This document shows positions 26,078 through 37,000 of a stretch of 64,000 bases of DNA, piece by piece (the first letter of the stretch is position 1; each line of letters begins with the position of its first letter). The DNA comes from Phalacrocorax aristotelis (Eukaryota; Chordata; Aves; Suliformes; Phalacrocoracidae), in contig NC_134284.1 of the NCBI RefSeq assembly GCF_949628215.1, forward strand, positions 2,604,001-2,668,000, given 5' to 3'. The notes below the pieces were generated by a model that saw nothing but the letters and a program-made list of their open reading frames with translations, was not told the origin of the DNA and did no database searches. The position numbers were made by a program, and so were the translations under genes.

Positions 26078-26581
26078 TCACATGGCATTTCTCAATTGAT
26101 CCAAAAATTCAGTAGGGGTCTCTTTCTGCCCCTGTTTGATAGCATATAATGCTGACCAATTTACAGCTTTTGGAATTGCATTTTCTAATCCCAGTTTTAT
26201 CCAATTTTTTAAAAAGTCCAATTTTATCCAATCTCTGTATCTTTTTAATAATCTATAATCACGCCTGTCACTGGGGTCCCAATGTGGGTCAGTCAGGGGA
26301 ATGTAATCATCCACATTCCCTTGTAAGGTTCCCCCAGTAATTTGGGCCTGCACATGAGTTCGTGCAGTTTTTAATACTAATTGTTTTTCTGTTTCCATCA
26401 TTTCCCCCAAAATCAAATCTACATCTGTCCAATCAGGGTCCTGGGTTTTTATTATTAATTCAAATAATTTTGCCAGTTGAGAAGGGTCGTCCTGGTATCC
26501 CCTAGCTACCTCTTTCCAAGCAACTAAACCAGTAGTGGAGAAGGGTACTTTTACTCTAGCCAGTCCTCCTGCTCCCACCAC
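26078..26581 (-). pseudogene. ERV gag capsid (p30-like) open segment, 167 codons
   Basis: This is the capsid core of a gammaretrovirus-like Gag, the protein that forms the hexameric shell of the viral core. The reading frame is open for 167 codons. Near the start it has VPFSTTGLVAWKEVA, resembling the beginning of the p30 core domain. A helical segment follows (about residues 35-75), and at about residues 147-162 lies the major homology region pattern with Q-G-x2-E-x-P-x-x-F-x-x-x-L. The methionine at the ORF start is internal to gag rather than a true start, because matrix coding lies upstream at 26,590-27,094. The frame ends just after the homology region, where a shift leads into the capsid tail. 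Being open does not imply expression; it is the least decayed piece of the provirus. I did not attempt any repair. Confidence 0.9.
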
Positions 26582-26589
26582 CTCTCATA

Positions 26590-27094
26590 ATGGAGCCAGG
26601 AGTTGTGGAGCTTTCTTTGTTCTACTCCTGGTCCGCGCTGTAACAGGAGTAAAAGCACTTATTGATCCTTCCTCCTCACTGTTATCATCCATTTCAGATA
26701 ACAATGATGGATGCAGGGGAGATTAATTAAGGGGTAGAGGGGGCAATCCCAAATCCTCGACTTGATCCTCTATCTCGTCCCTTTTCTTTCTGGGGTTTGT
26801 TGACCCTTTTTCTGATTTCTTTGTTCTCTCTCTAGGGATAATACTAGAAGGTCTTGCAGTGGTATGTTAATACTGCACTCCTGCCAGTCCGGATGATCTC
26901 ACAGAGTAAAAAAAAATTTATCTGCATACATAACCTCATCCCACTTTCCTTCTTTCCTTAAAAAAACATCAGCTGCAAAACAGTGTTTTCTTAATCACAT
27001 TCCCACCTGGCGGTCCCCCTATATCTTTCCAGTGTGCTAGGATACATCCTACAGGGCTTTTCTTTGGAATTTCACTGCTCTGATTGGCCCCCAT
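26590..27094 (-). pseudogene. ERV gag matrix and linker, decayed
   Basis: This is the N-terminal part of gag. A likely start codon at 27,094-27,092 is followed by glycine (MGANQSSE), the arrangement used for N-myristoylation and membrane targeting of gammaretroviral matrix. Residues such as ILAHWKDI follow, as in matrix helix 1. The frame hits a stop at 26,971-26,969 (codon 42), and matrix-like sequence then continues in another frame with further stops. A proline- and charge-rich linker, equivalent to p12, follows before the capsid. An alternative in-frame-unrelated ATG lies six bases upstream of the chosen one; the glycine at position 2 decides for 27,094. Confidence 0.8.
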
Positions 27095-27405
27095 TCCATT
27101 TTCTTATTTACAAGGCACACAGGATATCGATGTGTACATAGATAGCTCAATATTGGTCCATAATAAAGTTAACAATCGCTTCGTTCCGGTCATACCCCTC
27201 ACAGGATAGCGGAACCAAGGGTCAGAACTCCACACTTGCTTTGCGGCTATGCTGCCTCTCAGTCACGCATTCATTCACCAGTCACACCAGAGTTAACTCC
27301 GCTCATTCATACTTAGTTATCAATTTTACAACGCTTGATGGGTATATCCAAATTCAATGTCAACAAGCCAGTATCCGAGTTCAGAATCGATAAATCCATA
27401 CCACC

Positions 27406-27625
27406 AGAAGTACAAAACTTATGCGGGTTACATAAGTGTACCAATACCAGAAAGCACATTATTGCAGAAGTACAAGGCTTAACCCGTGCCTGTACCAACG
27501 CACTAAATACCAGAGTACACCACTCACAATGAGTGTGCACGAAACGAGAAATACAAACACTTATAAAAGTTTTGTACCAATACAGAATAACCACAGGACG
27601 CTACTCACGATGAGCGCGCACGACC
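27406..27625 (-). repeat. Degenerate tandem repeats in the ERV leader
   Basis: Blocks of the type CAGAAGTACAA..CTTA....TGTACCAATAC recur three to four times (plus-strand reading), with unit lengths of about 60-80 bases. Two copies of an ACTCACRATGAGYGYGCACGA block lie 82 bases apart, at about 27,522 and 27,604, each containing a small inverted repeat. Copies have diverged by several substitutions and small gaps. Confidence 0.65.
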
Positions 27626-27668
27626 AAATGTATCCCTCAGGCACTGGTAGCCTGGGTACGGCACTCTG

Positions 27669-27686
27669 CGTAGGACGTCTCCTACG
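27669..27686 (-). promoter_or_regulatory. GACG-tetraloop hairpin, packaging/dimerisation type
   Basis: On the proviral strand this is a perfect 7-bp stem closed by a GACG tetraloop (CGTAGGA-GACG-TCCTACG), about 200 bases downstream of the primer binding site. GACG-loop hairpins at this position are a known part of the gammaretroviral dimerisation and packaging region. The hairpin is seen directly; its function is inferred. Confidence 0.7.
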
Positions 27687-27883
27687 GCTTATCAAAACCC
27701 CAAAATGACCGGTCCCAAATTCCAAAACAGAAAACAAATATAATTTAAAGAATACCTTTATTTCTTTGGATGGTCCTTGTCTGCTCCCGCAGTGATCTGA
27801 TTGAGGCGAGGAGTCCCTCCGGGAAATGCCAGGGTACCCTAGGGAGTCCTGTTCTCAGCGGGTCCTGCAGCCGAGCAGAGTGA

Positions 27884-27901
27884 GTCCCATCTGGGGTGCC
27901 A
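27884..27901 (-). other. Primer binding site for tRNA-Arg
   Basis: On the proviral strand, TGGCACCCCAGATGGGAC lies three bases after the LTR edge. It is complementary to the 3' end of vertebrate tRNA-Arg(CCT) as I recall it, including the CCA tail, and the match seems to extend two bases beyond the usual 18. The primer of minus-strand DNA synthesis would therefore have been tRNA-Arg rather than tRNA-Pro. The identification rests on remembered tRNA sequence. Confidence 0.75.
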
Positions 27902-27965
27902 AACTGATGCCGTGAAAAGCCGAAATCAGGACTCAATAGCCTGAACAACTATTAAGCAGGTGTTC

Positions 27966-27971
27966 TTTATT
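27966..27971 (-). terminator. LTR polyadenylation signal AATAAA
   Basis: AATAAA on the minus strand, about 60 bases downstream of the TATA box and about 60 bases before the LTR end. This is where a retroviral R/U5 polyadenylation signal is expected. Confidence 0.75.
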
Positions 27972-28031
27972 GCAGCGCTGGGCGCACAGGGGATCACTCC
28001 TAACGCGTGTGCACGCACAGGGTTAGTTGCA

Positions 28032-28040
28032 TAATTTATA
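28032..28040 (-). promoter_or_regulatory. LTR TATA box
   Basis: TATAAATTA on the minus strand in the U3 region. Transcription would start about 25-30 bases downstream, near 28,005, and define the start of R. Confidence 0.7.
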
Positions 28041-28329
28041 CAAGCTTTACCTGCATATTCATCTTTCCAATTTCTCTTTCTAAGAAAAGATATACATATT
28101 CATTAATTTTCCAAGAACTCATTATCATATGCAAATGTCCTTTGCCCATGCCTGTTGGTGTCTCCGGGTGGTCGTTAGGGGTCTCTGAATGAAGGCTATA
28201 CTCTTCCTCACTGTGTCCGCTAGTTAACTTTCGCTTTCGCGCAAACTCAGTTCTGAGATCACGTATATACTGTCCTTGAGGGATGGTCTGCTCTTATAAC
28301 CATTATAACCATTATTGTCCAAAGCATCA

Positions 28330-29977
28330 TCTTAACCTAATATTTCACTTTCCTTTGCTGAAGTGGAATGGCCAGCAGTGGCCCACAGTTCGCCAAACTC
28401 TGAGGTCTTCTGAGCCCAAGTGAACCTTGAAAGTATATACAAGCTGCAAAGTCTACAGGATTACTTAATAACAATTTCCATTTACAAAAGGCAACTTTGG
28501 GACGTGCAAATGAGTTCACATTCAAAAATGGTGTCAAACCCTCAAAAGGATCTTGAATTTTTACAGCTATTCAGAGTGAACAGATTTACTGACCTTTTCC
28601 TCAGAAATCTTTTCCTATTTCTTCCTCTCTCAGCTGAGTGAGGGCTATGAAAATCTACTATGTATTCATAAATACATTATTATATACATTCTTAGTTTCA
28701 GTCCTCTTGCTGGGTTTCTCTAATTTCAAGGTCTACCTCAAGCTACAGTTCGTATCAGTTGATATTAAAATAATAATATATTTACATTGCTAAAAGAAAT
28801 CAAGTGTTATATGAAGAAAATTACAAAATGTAATATGAGCCTCCATTGTTTTTCATTTTAAATTTTAAATGAGTAGTGGGGTTGACATTATGCCTCTTTT
28901 ATGAGGTTGTCTACTTGGTATATTTTCTAAGCGACTACAGATAGTATGTATCCACAGCCAAGGTAACAGCTATCTGTCTGTCCTGGGTTTTCAATTCTCC
29001 TTGTTACAAGCCTGAGAATACTGGAAATTACTTTTGTGAGGCTGCAATGAAGAGATCAGGTGTTGAATTCTCTCTCTATACAGTGTGAAAAATCCTCATA
29101 ATCTCAAATGAATCTCTCTTTGATCATTTCATTCCCAAGTTTTTATTACTTTATGTTGTTAGCAGATGATAGGGAATTGTGGATGAAGTACTGTTGATTT
29201 CTTTAAGAATTATATGGCCCCCTATAATATATTAATATGAAGAAAAGATTATATTTGTCTTGCGGCTCAGAACGTTGATGATCATTCAATTTCTTATGCA
29301 ATAAGCCCCAAAGCTAACCATTTTTGATAGGAATAAAACACAATATTTTTTAATTAAACCAGACCCTTGATTCTGTGAATATCTGGCTAAGTTAGAATTC
29401 CAAAATTCTATCCAGTCCTTCTGCTAAGGTGTAAGCTGCCATTTTTCTCAGTTTCATATTATCTATAAAGGCTCTACAGATATTGAATAAAGAATTTTCT
29501 CTTTAACACTTCACTCCGGAACGACATTTTGTATTTTATTCTTGCCCCATATGAAGAATTTTCATGGGAAATCATATATTTCTGCACTTGGCTTACAAAA
29601 AAAGAATAACAAAGTATGAATCATTGAAGAGTACTGATCCTGGAAACAATTATGTTTTCCCAATCATACACTGAATGATATGATGACTGTTAGATTCAGA
29701 ACAAAATGACTGTAATAGCACAAAGGCTGTACCATAAATCCAAAAGGCAAGCAAATGATACTGAGAGGCATAAAGCCATCCTAACTGCTGCCGTGTTCAA
29801 TATTTATCATATGCTATGACAGAGTTCCTATTATTTAAAGACCCGATGCAAATCCTGAACTTTCTTAAATAATATAGAAACATAATTCTACAAATTCTTT
29901 ACTCGGAACCAAATATCCTTGCACTGTACATTATTTTGTGTGACTCAATTATTTTTAACATTTTCTTAAAATAGCAG
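28330..29977. other. AT-rich host DNA between provirus and CR1
   Basis: No supportable gene is seen between the LTR edge and the CR1. The composition is AT-rich with short chance ORFs. Confidence 0.6.
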
Positions 29978-31062
29978 CAAGATTTCAGTAAGGCATTCGA
30001 CACTGTCTCCCATAACACCCTCATAGGTAAGCTTAGGAAGTGTGGGTTAGATGAGTGGACAGGGAGGTGGATCGAGAACTGGCTGAATGGCATTGCTCAA
30101 AGGGTCATGATCAATGGAGCAGAGTCTGGCTGGAGGCCGGTCACTGGTGGTGTTCCCCAGGGGTCTGTGCTGGGGCCAGCCCTGTTCCACATATTCATCC
30201 GTGACCTGGATGAAGGGACAGAGTGTAACCTCAGCAAGTTCGCTGATGATCCCAAGCTGGGAGGAGCGGCTGATCCATCAGGAGGCTGTGCTGGCATCCA
30301 GCGAGCCCTGGACAGGAGAGCTGGGCCCAGGGGAACCTCATGAAATCCAGCAAGAGCAAGTGCAAGGTCCTGCCCCTGGGGAGGAACAACCCCAGGCACC
30401 GTTACAGGTTGGGGGTGCCCTGCTGGAGAGCGGCTCTGCTGAGGAGGACCTTGGAGTGCTGGTGGGCAGTGAGGTGACCCTGAGCCAGCGCTGTGCCCTT
30501 GTGGCCAAGAAGGCCAATGGTATCCTGGGCTGCATTAAAAGGTGTGTGGCCAGCAGGTCGAGGGAGACTATCCTCCCCCTCTACTCCTCCCTGGTGAGAC
30601 CACTTTTGGAGTGCTGTGTCCAGTTTTGAGCCCCCCAGTTTAAGGACAGGGAACTGCTCAAGCAAGTCCAGTGGAGAGCTACCAAGATGATCAGGGGACT
30701 GGAGCATCTCCCTTATGAGGAGAGGCTGAGAGACTTGGATTTGTTCAGCCTAGAGAAGACTGACGGGTCAATACTTGTAAATACCTGAAGCGAGGGTGTC
30801 AAGAGGATGGGGCCAGACTCTTTTCAGAGGTTCCCAATGACAGGCCAAGGGGCAACGGGCACAAGATGGAACATAGGAAGTTCCACCTGAACATCAGAAA
30901 AAACTTCTTCCCTCAGAGCAGTGGCACAGGCTGCCCAGGGAGGCTGTGGGGTCCCTTCCCTGGAGACATTCACACCCCGCCTGTGCCCCTGCTCTGGGTG
31001 TGCCTGCTCAGCAGGGGGGTTGGACAAGGTCCCTTCCAGCCCCTGCCAGTCTGTGATTCTGT
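29978..31062 (+). mobile_element. CR1 LINE, 5'-truncated, with partial RT and 3' UTR
   Basis: About 1.1 kb of CR1 in sense orientation. It begins abruptly inside the reverse transcriptase at [11 protein letters not shown] (motif A), continues through [12 protein letters not shown] (motif B) and FADD (the active site, F in place of the usual Y), then the post-RT region with LGVLV, CALVAKKANGILGC and LPLYSSLVRPLLE. The 3' UTR follows and ends near a CTGTGATTCTGTGA terminal repeat. Frameshifts near 30,340 and an early stop near 30,629 break the protein. The GC content is well above that of its surroundings, as is usual for CR1. Confidence 0.95.
29980..30780 (+). pseudogene. CR1 ORF2 reverse transcriptase C-terminal remnant
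   Basis: This is the decayed C-terminal half of the CR1 ORF2 polyprotein, which in intact elements has an endonuclease followed by reverse transcriptase and carries out target-primed reverse transcription. Only RT from motif A onward remains; the endonuclease is absent. Motif B (GGVPQGS) and FADD lie in one frame up to about 30,340. The frame then shifts, and the CALVAKKANG and SRETILPLYSSLVRP segments are read in another frame to a stop at about 30,629. More family-like residues ([17 protein letters not shown]) follow the stop. The FADD variant and the frame breaks mean it is inactive. Antisense ORFs here are shadows. Confidence 0.92.
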
Positions 31063-34000
31063 GAAAAGGTACTAAAATCCAACATGTACAGTAAAACAGA
31101 TGTTATGTTACCTTATGTTATGTTTTGGCAAAACATTTTTTTATGTGATCTATGAATGCTGGTTTCATCTTATTATCACATTTCTACTGCAAATATTTGG
31201 GGAATGGAAACATTAAATGATATTAAAACTCCAGTAAAGAAGAGGAACATGGGTAAAAGATGGAACTTCTTATGTCTTTAATTTGTACGGATATGTTATA
31301 CACCTTTACTGCTACTGTATCACAAGATCCTCTGGTAGTTTGTTGCAATATTAGAGATCACAGAATAATACTTAAAAATAGCACTCAAATATTTTCATAC
31401 AACAACATGGTGATGCCCTATCACTATTTGTTACTTCAAGGTACCAGAGTTACTGCACTCCTTCCTAGTCTTCCCATACCAGCAGGAGGTACACCTTACT
31501 ATTACGATATTTTTACAAAGTTACAGGAACTTCACTTCTTTTGAGGGGCCTTTAACACCTCTGTTTTTCATTTGTTTGGATAAAATGTGATCAATGGGTT
31601 CTAAAGTTGCACAAAGATGAGTGTTACAATCAAGTGATCTTATTACCTTTCCAATAGGAAACATCATCAGTAAACTACAACATTTTTATAAAACGAAACA
31701 AAAAATGTCATTATGCTTCCTCATGATTTAGAAATGTTTTTTATAGTTGAGGAATGGGATATATAAAATACAATATTCCACTATCCTAAGAATAAATCTG
31801 CAATTCTCAGGACAAATCAAGCATATAGATTTGACCAAACCAGAAACACAGAAGTATATACAAGAAGTTTACAACTTTCCTAACACTTAAGAAATGTTAT
31901 AACAGCTGGGCCTGGAAGTTTGCACTCTCCTAACACAAACTACAGAATTTGCCAAAAAAATAGCTATTATTTTTAACTTTTCAGTTCAGAAAGTTATTTG
32001 TCAATCTGAAACAGACTTTCCTTGCACATGCCAGGATGAACACCAGCTATTCCAGTACTGGTTAATGTTCACTGACAAGATCTAAGGAATTTTAGTTCAA
32101 GCTACTCAGAGTATGGAAAATAAGATAAAAGTGACCGCGTCCAACTTTGTTAACATTGTCTACATGTATGTGACCAAGTGTAAACATTTATGAATGCACA
32201 CCAAGCCTTAATAAACAACGACATATAAAACTGGGATACGGTCTCTCAATAGGCTTTTCTAAACAGTGCATTGACTTCAAGCAATGGAAGTTGCAGGTTC
32301 AGAGTCTATCCTTTGTCTACTTTGTACCTTTGAAATGTAAAGGAATGTTTCCATAATGGAAGCTCCAGAATACCTTGGTTTCCTTGTGGTCAATTACATG
32401 GAAAAGCTATTTGCAAAAGGAAAGTACTGAACTGCCTTGCTGTTTCAGGGCTTGGCAGCCCTGAACACTTAGAACATTGAGTGTACATTATAGCCGTGAC
32501 TATTGATTGGACTAATGTTTGTTTAAAAGAATGCCATGGCAATTCACTGTTATGGACCTAAATCAAATGGTTTGACCAATAGTTCAAGTAGGAGTTAAAT
32601 CTGATTGTTCCGATTTGATTTGTATTCTTGCAGCCATTTATGGTATCCACCGTAAGCTACCAGTTATCACAGGTTTGCTCCACGTTCAATCCATACCACT
32701 TAGAAGTAATCCAACCTTGCTGAAATGTTTTCAAATGGAAATAAACAGAAGAGAAACTTTGCTTTCTCTCACAAACCTTCTCCAACTTAAGTATCAAGCC
32801 TAATGGGTTTATTTTGAGTTTATTCAATTTTTCTCATTTCAGATTTTTATAACACTTCTTACTCATCTGTTTTTAAACATTAATCTTTACATTTCCCTCT
32901 ATATAGAAGTCTGTAAATGGGTCATTCGCCACCTTTTCTTTTTCTGCATAAGTAAAAATCTATGCTCTGAAAATTCTTGGTCACTTTTCAGTAACTGCCT
33001 CATCACAGAACTCTACTTGTACCCTGTGAAAAGCTTACACTGCACTTGGAGCCACCTCACACTTGTATGCACTTGTGCATTAGCAAGTTGAATAAGATAT
33101 CTGATTTGTATATGGGAATGGTGAAGAAGGACAAAGGGAGCCATACACTGAGCTACAATGAGGTCTTTAAAATCGTGAATATATTAGACAAGTTTCAAGT
33201 CTACTTGATTTGCTCAAATTTCCAAGACCCTTCATTTGGCCTAAAGTTAAATTCTCTTTAGTCTTAATCCACCACAGCTATGTTATCTGACATAAACAGA
33301 TCATTACTTCACCTTCAGGGAAACCAAGTTAGAAAGCCAACAATTAGAAGAAAAGAACTGCCATAAGAAGCAATTAGGGAGGAAAGAAAACATACTGTGT
33401 TCAGCTCATGTCTGTGATTAAGACTAGTTTATTCCTACATAGCGGGTACTTGAGTACATGCAAATGAATCTGCAGACAATAAATAGGAAATTTTTAGGTT
33501 TTTCTCAGTCACAGATACTACAGTCAAGAGGGAAACAAAAAGTTGGTGAAGGTGTTCAGACACAGTTTTTTCAATAAATTTCAATTAAATTGCTGTAGCG
33601 GAAAACTATCTGTAAATTGCTAGAGTAATAGGCTTATACAGAGCAAAATATGTCATTCTGAGCGCATCAAACTAATTCTTACTCAAATGATCCTGGTATT
33701 TTCCACTGTCTGAGACTTGTGCACAGAAAAGGGCAAAAAGTTTTTATAACTTTAACTATCATCAGGGGATTAGAATTTGGGAAGTATCACATTGGGAAGA
33801 AAACACAACAGTAAGGCACCTGACTTATTTGTCTTTTGAACTTTAGCCCTTTCCTGTGCTAAATAACATTTCTTTAAGTAACCACATGTCTGGGAACACT
33901 AACTGTGATATTGGTCAGGATATCTCAGTGGAGGAAGACAATCTGATGTAATAAGAAAGAAACAGTTGACAAGAGAAAAGTCCAAGCTAGAAAGCTCATT

Positions 34001-37000
34001 GTTGGGCTATGATCTACAAGGCAATCATTGATGATCTTTTAATAGGTATGTTCCTTCCAAGAAAGCAGCAAAAACCCAAGAAACGATCAGCAGAAAATAT
34101 TTTGCAGGAGTTGAAAAGTTAGAAGTTATAACTTTGTTAACAAGTCTTCTAGAAAAACAAGAAGAATTTGTGTAAATAATTCACCAGGAGTTACAGTGAA
34201 TAGAACAGACATGGGGAGAAGTCTATATTCTTATGGTCTCAGCATTCATTGGCTGTTTCTTGAAAGGAAGTTCCAGTAATGCTTACTGCTTATATGCAAG
34301 GATAATGTATCCTCCTACCTGCCCTAACCGGACATAGTAAATGGTTTGTGACTGTTTTTCAAAATCTTAGTGCAAGTGACATCCAGCATCAGTTTCTTTC
34401 CTGTTCTGCAAACCAATTAAATATATACAGCCTATACTTGGCTCCATACAGAAGCAGGGAAGTTCTATAACTAGAGATGCAATTCAAGTGATTTATTCAC
34501 TGTGAATTGGTCTAAAACTGCCACATAGCAAGTCAGACACTACTTCTAGAAATGAAACTCAGGTGTCTGATACTTAAAGGATAAAAATCACTAGTTTGAA
34601 TTCCTACATGAACTGTTTCCCCTTACATTAATGGAAGCAAATAGTTATTGAAAAGTTCATTATCCAGACACATACAGACTGGATTTCAGGAAAAGCTAAC
34701 CTTTCGAAGTGAGTCGTTTGACACCACCACCCCCTTACACCTCACACACAAATCTAAAGGCAAACACAGCCTATTCAGAGACTGAACTTTAGCTGACTCT
34801 TTTTTTTTTCTTCTGTCATCATCCTCCAACTGCTTTGATGTTACTAGAGATTACACTGAGGTATGATTAGAGGGGTGCTGGAATTGTGCCCACCTCTCCT
34901 CCCAGGATTTTTAAGAGAGATGTGAGTAGAGCTTTCAGACTTTGGCTAAAGATGAAAGACTATAAAAATATGAAGTGTGGAAACATGAAGGGCTCACCAT
35001 GCTCTCTGTACCAAGTAAAGCCCTCACAATTTTCTACAGTGCAATACCTCACACGAGAATCTCCTCAAAGGAAACAGAATAGTTAAAAAAATACACATTT
35101 AGTATCAGGTGCCTAGATATATTTTGCAAATAATCCTGATGGTGAATATTTTTGCACACTTCCTCAATTGGGCTGGGGAAAAAAAAAACCATACCCAAGA
35201 TTATGTTATTCTAAGGGGGAAATACCTTGAAAAGATGTTTTGGGAAAAAGTTCTAATAGAAAAAAGAGACCCTTCCTGGTCAAGATTAGTAGAATGCATA
35301 TATTCATAAAGGAAAAGGACTGCTTGCATTTTTCTCAATCTCCACTGGTTCACATGGCGAAGGAAGTCTGTTTTGGGATGACTTTAACAGTCTCCAGCTG
35401 AACATCCCAAGTGTTCCACTGAACTGAGTACACATTTACTTGTACAAGCAGACTGACTTCCTCTTCCTACTCGATCAAAGGCTACCAGCACTATCACTGT
35501 AATGCAAACAAACAACGATTAATTCCACTCACTTTTTTGAAGCTATTCAAAACTCAGCTCTTCGCCAGCTCCTCTTTTTCATAACATTGTGAACAGGGAA
35601 ACTTATCTGAAACTGGGGATGGGATTATATTCGGCACACATCCTTTGAAATCAGCATAGAGAAAGCAAAATCCCTTTACGGAAGGAACCAGATCGCCAAA
35701 AGAAGTAAAGCCTCCAGTTCACACACAACTACATTTAAACAGACAGGAACTATACTGTGAAGGCTTAAGCATCTAGCAAAGCAAAGCAGATGACCTTGAA
35801 AGCATAAACAGCAAAGTAGCCCAGGAACAAGCATCTGCAGTAAGGTGCCAAGAAAAAAGATAGGAAGAGTTTTTTGTGGGTCAGGATGGTTGAATGGTTA
35901 TAGAGCTTTGGGCAACTCTTTCTCATTATCTCTTCCTCTTATCTATTACTGTCTCAGTGAAGGAAACAAAAGTTCTTACTGTATTTCAACTTTCTTTTGA
36001 TGGTATTGACTGCACCTTTAGTTCCTCCTCCTAACTGGAGTAGCCTCATACCACTTTTCAGCCATTACTGGGATGCCATTCACATCAAAAGGAGGTAGCA
36101 ACCAAAAGTTGCAATGCCATCTTCTTTTATCCTGAATCCTGCTACTGTGTACCCAACAGTCAGGTGAGGAACACATTTAATCCAGCCTTTGCTTGCATAG
36201 AGCTTTGATTGTCATCCCTGTTTATAAACACTGTAAAGTTTTGTGCTGCATAAAGATTATATAAAAACAGTAATTTCTACATTAAAATCTTAGCTTTGCT
36301 TTTGCTATCAATTATCCTCTCACAAAACAGTCAATAAGGTCAGCACTTGAAATATAGTACCCTGCCATGTGATAGTATGCATCACCCTTGAGGAGTAAAT
36401 AACTGACACGGGATGCCAGCTCTTCCAGTACCACGCAGGAGCTGGAACAGAACCCTGCAAGCTGCAGGTCCCACAGAAGTCTCTGCAGAAAGCTGCTGCT
36501 CCCTTAATCCATACCCACACATCATGTCTCACATTCTGCAGAGTCAACAGAAAAAAAACATCTGAATGTCCTTTCTTTAGGAGATGCCTTGTGACCAAAC
36601 ATTGCAACCAGCAATAAAATTGCTGAACTAACCGTTAGCTAACAAACTATTAAGTGCAGCAGTTAGGAAATTAATTTTTTTTTATATAATGAAAGTGTTA
36701 AAAGTGAACTTTCCTCAGTCTACCAGAAAATTATGTTTTATCCAATTACTACATGATAAAACTAATTCTAACTAAGACCTGTTCTGTGAGCAGTGTCAAT
36801 CCTCCATTTTGACCATCTGCCAAAGTAAAACTTTGCTCAGACTAACATTTATTAATACTGTGGAACCTGTGTTGAGGACAAAATCAAAAACATGTATCTA
36901 AATATGATAACCTATTTTTTCTTTGACTTCCTTTTTTCCAGATCACCAACAATGGTAGGACAGCAATAGAAAAATATCTCTTCTTCATGTTTTATGAATG

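Larger units (their letters stand above)
25623..26080 (-). pseudogene. ERV gag C-terminus: capsid tail and nucleocapsid
   Basis: This continues gag after the open capsid reading frame stops at 26,078, but in a shifted frame. First comes a capsid tail with EKYTTLDPSSDVG-like residues, then a lysine-rich stretch with an A-rich expansion on the sense strand (T-rich on the plus strand at about 25,922-25,979), then basic and acidic linker sequence. One CCHC zinc knuckle follows at 25,712-25,671, spaced C-x2-C-x4-H-x4-C. The codon directly after the zinc-binding histidine is a stop, so the knuckle is broken. A single knuckle is the usual number for gammaretroviral nucleocapsid. It ends at the join to reverse transcriptase. 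Confidence 0.85.
27095..27883 (-). other. ERV 5' leader between primer site and gag
   Basis: This is untranslated proviral leader of about 790 bases, long but within the range of gammaretroviruses. It holds a GACG-tetraloop hairpin (27,686-27,669), a short hairpin at about 27,655-27,638 and several degenerate copies of a 60-80-base unit at about 27,406-27,625. Such leaders normally carry the dimerisation and packaging signal and the splice donor. Short ORFs here on both strands have no recognisable content. Confidence 0.75.
25200..28329 (-). mobile_element. Gammaretrovirus-like endogenous provirus, 3'-truncated and decayed
   Basis: This is a class I (gammaretrovirus-like) endogenous retrovirus read on the minus strand. 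In transcription order it contains a single LTR (28,329-27,905), a primer binding site (27,901-27,884), a leader of about 790 bases, gag matrix from 27,094, a capsid ORF, a CCHC nucleocapsid knuckle and a central reverse-transcriptase segment ending somewhere near 25,200. Stops and frameshifts interrupt gag and pol, so it cannot encode functional enzymes. Protease, RNase H, integrase, env and the second LTR are not visible. The family call rests on the p30-type capsid, the single zinc knuckle, the YVDD active site and the leader hairpin. The low-coordinate edge is uncertain because similarity fades after the last RT motif. Confidence 0.92.
27905..28329 (-). repeat. 5' LTR of the provirus (425 bp)
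   Basis: The termini are short inverted repeats, TGATGC at 27,905-27,910 and GCATCA at 28,324-28,329, giving the standard TG...CA ends. On the proviral strand U3 comes first, with a direct repeat of an ATGGTTATA-type unit near its start (about 28,295-28,316). A TATA box follows at 28,040-28,032 and an AATAAA signal at 27,971-27,966, which places a short R region of roughly 60 bases between them. U5 then ends three bases before the primer site. No second LTR was found in the window. Confidence 0.85.

Noticed and set aside
30097..30707. Minus-strand ORFs of 65-101 codons
   Set aside because: They lie antisense to the CR1 reverse transcriptase remnant, in its GC-rich sequence.
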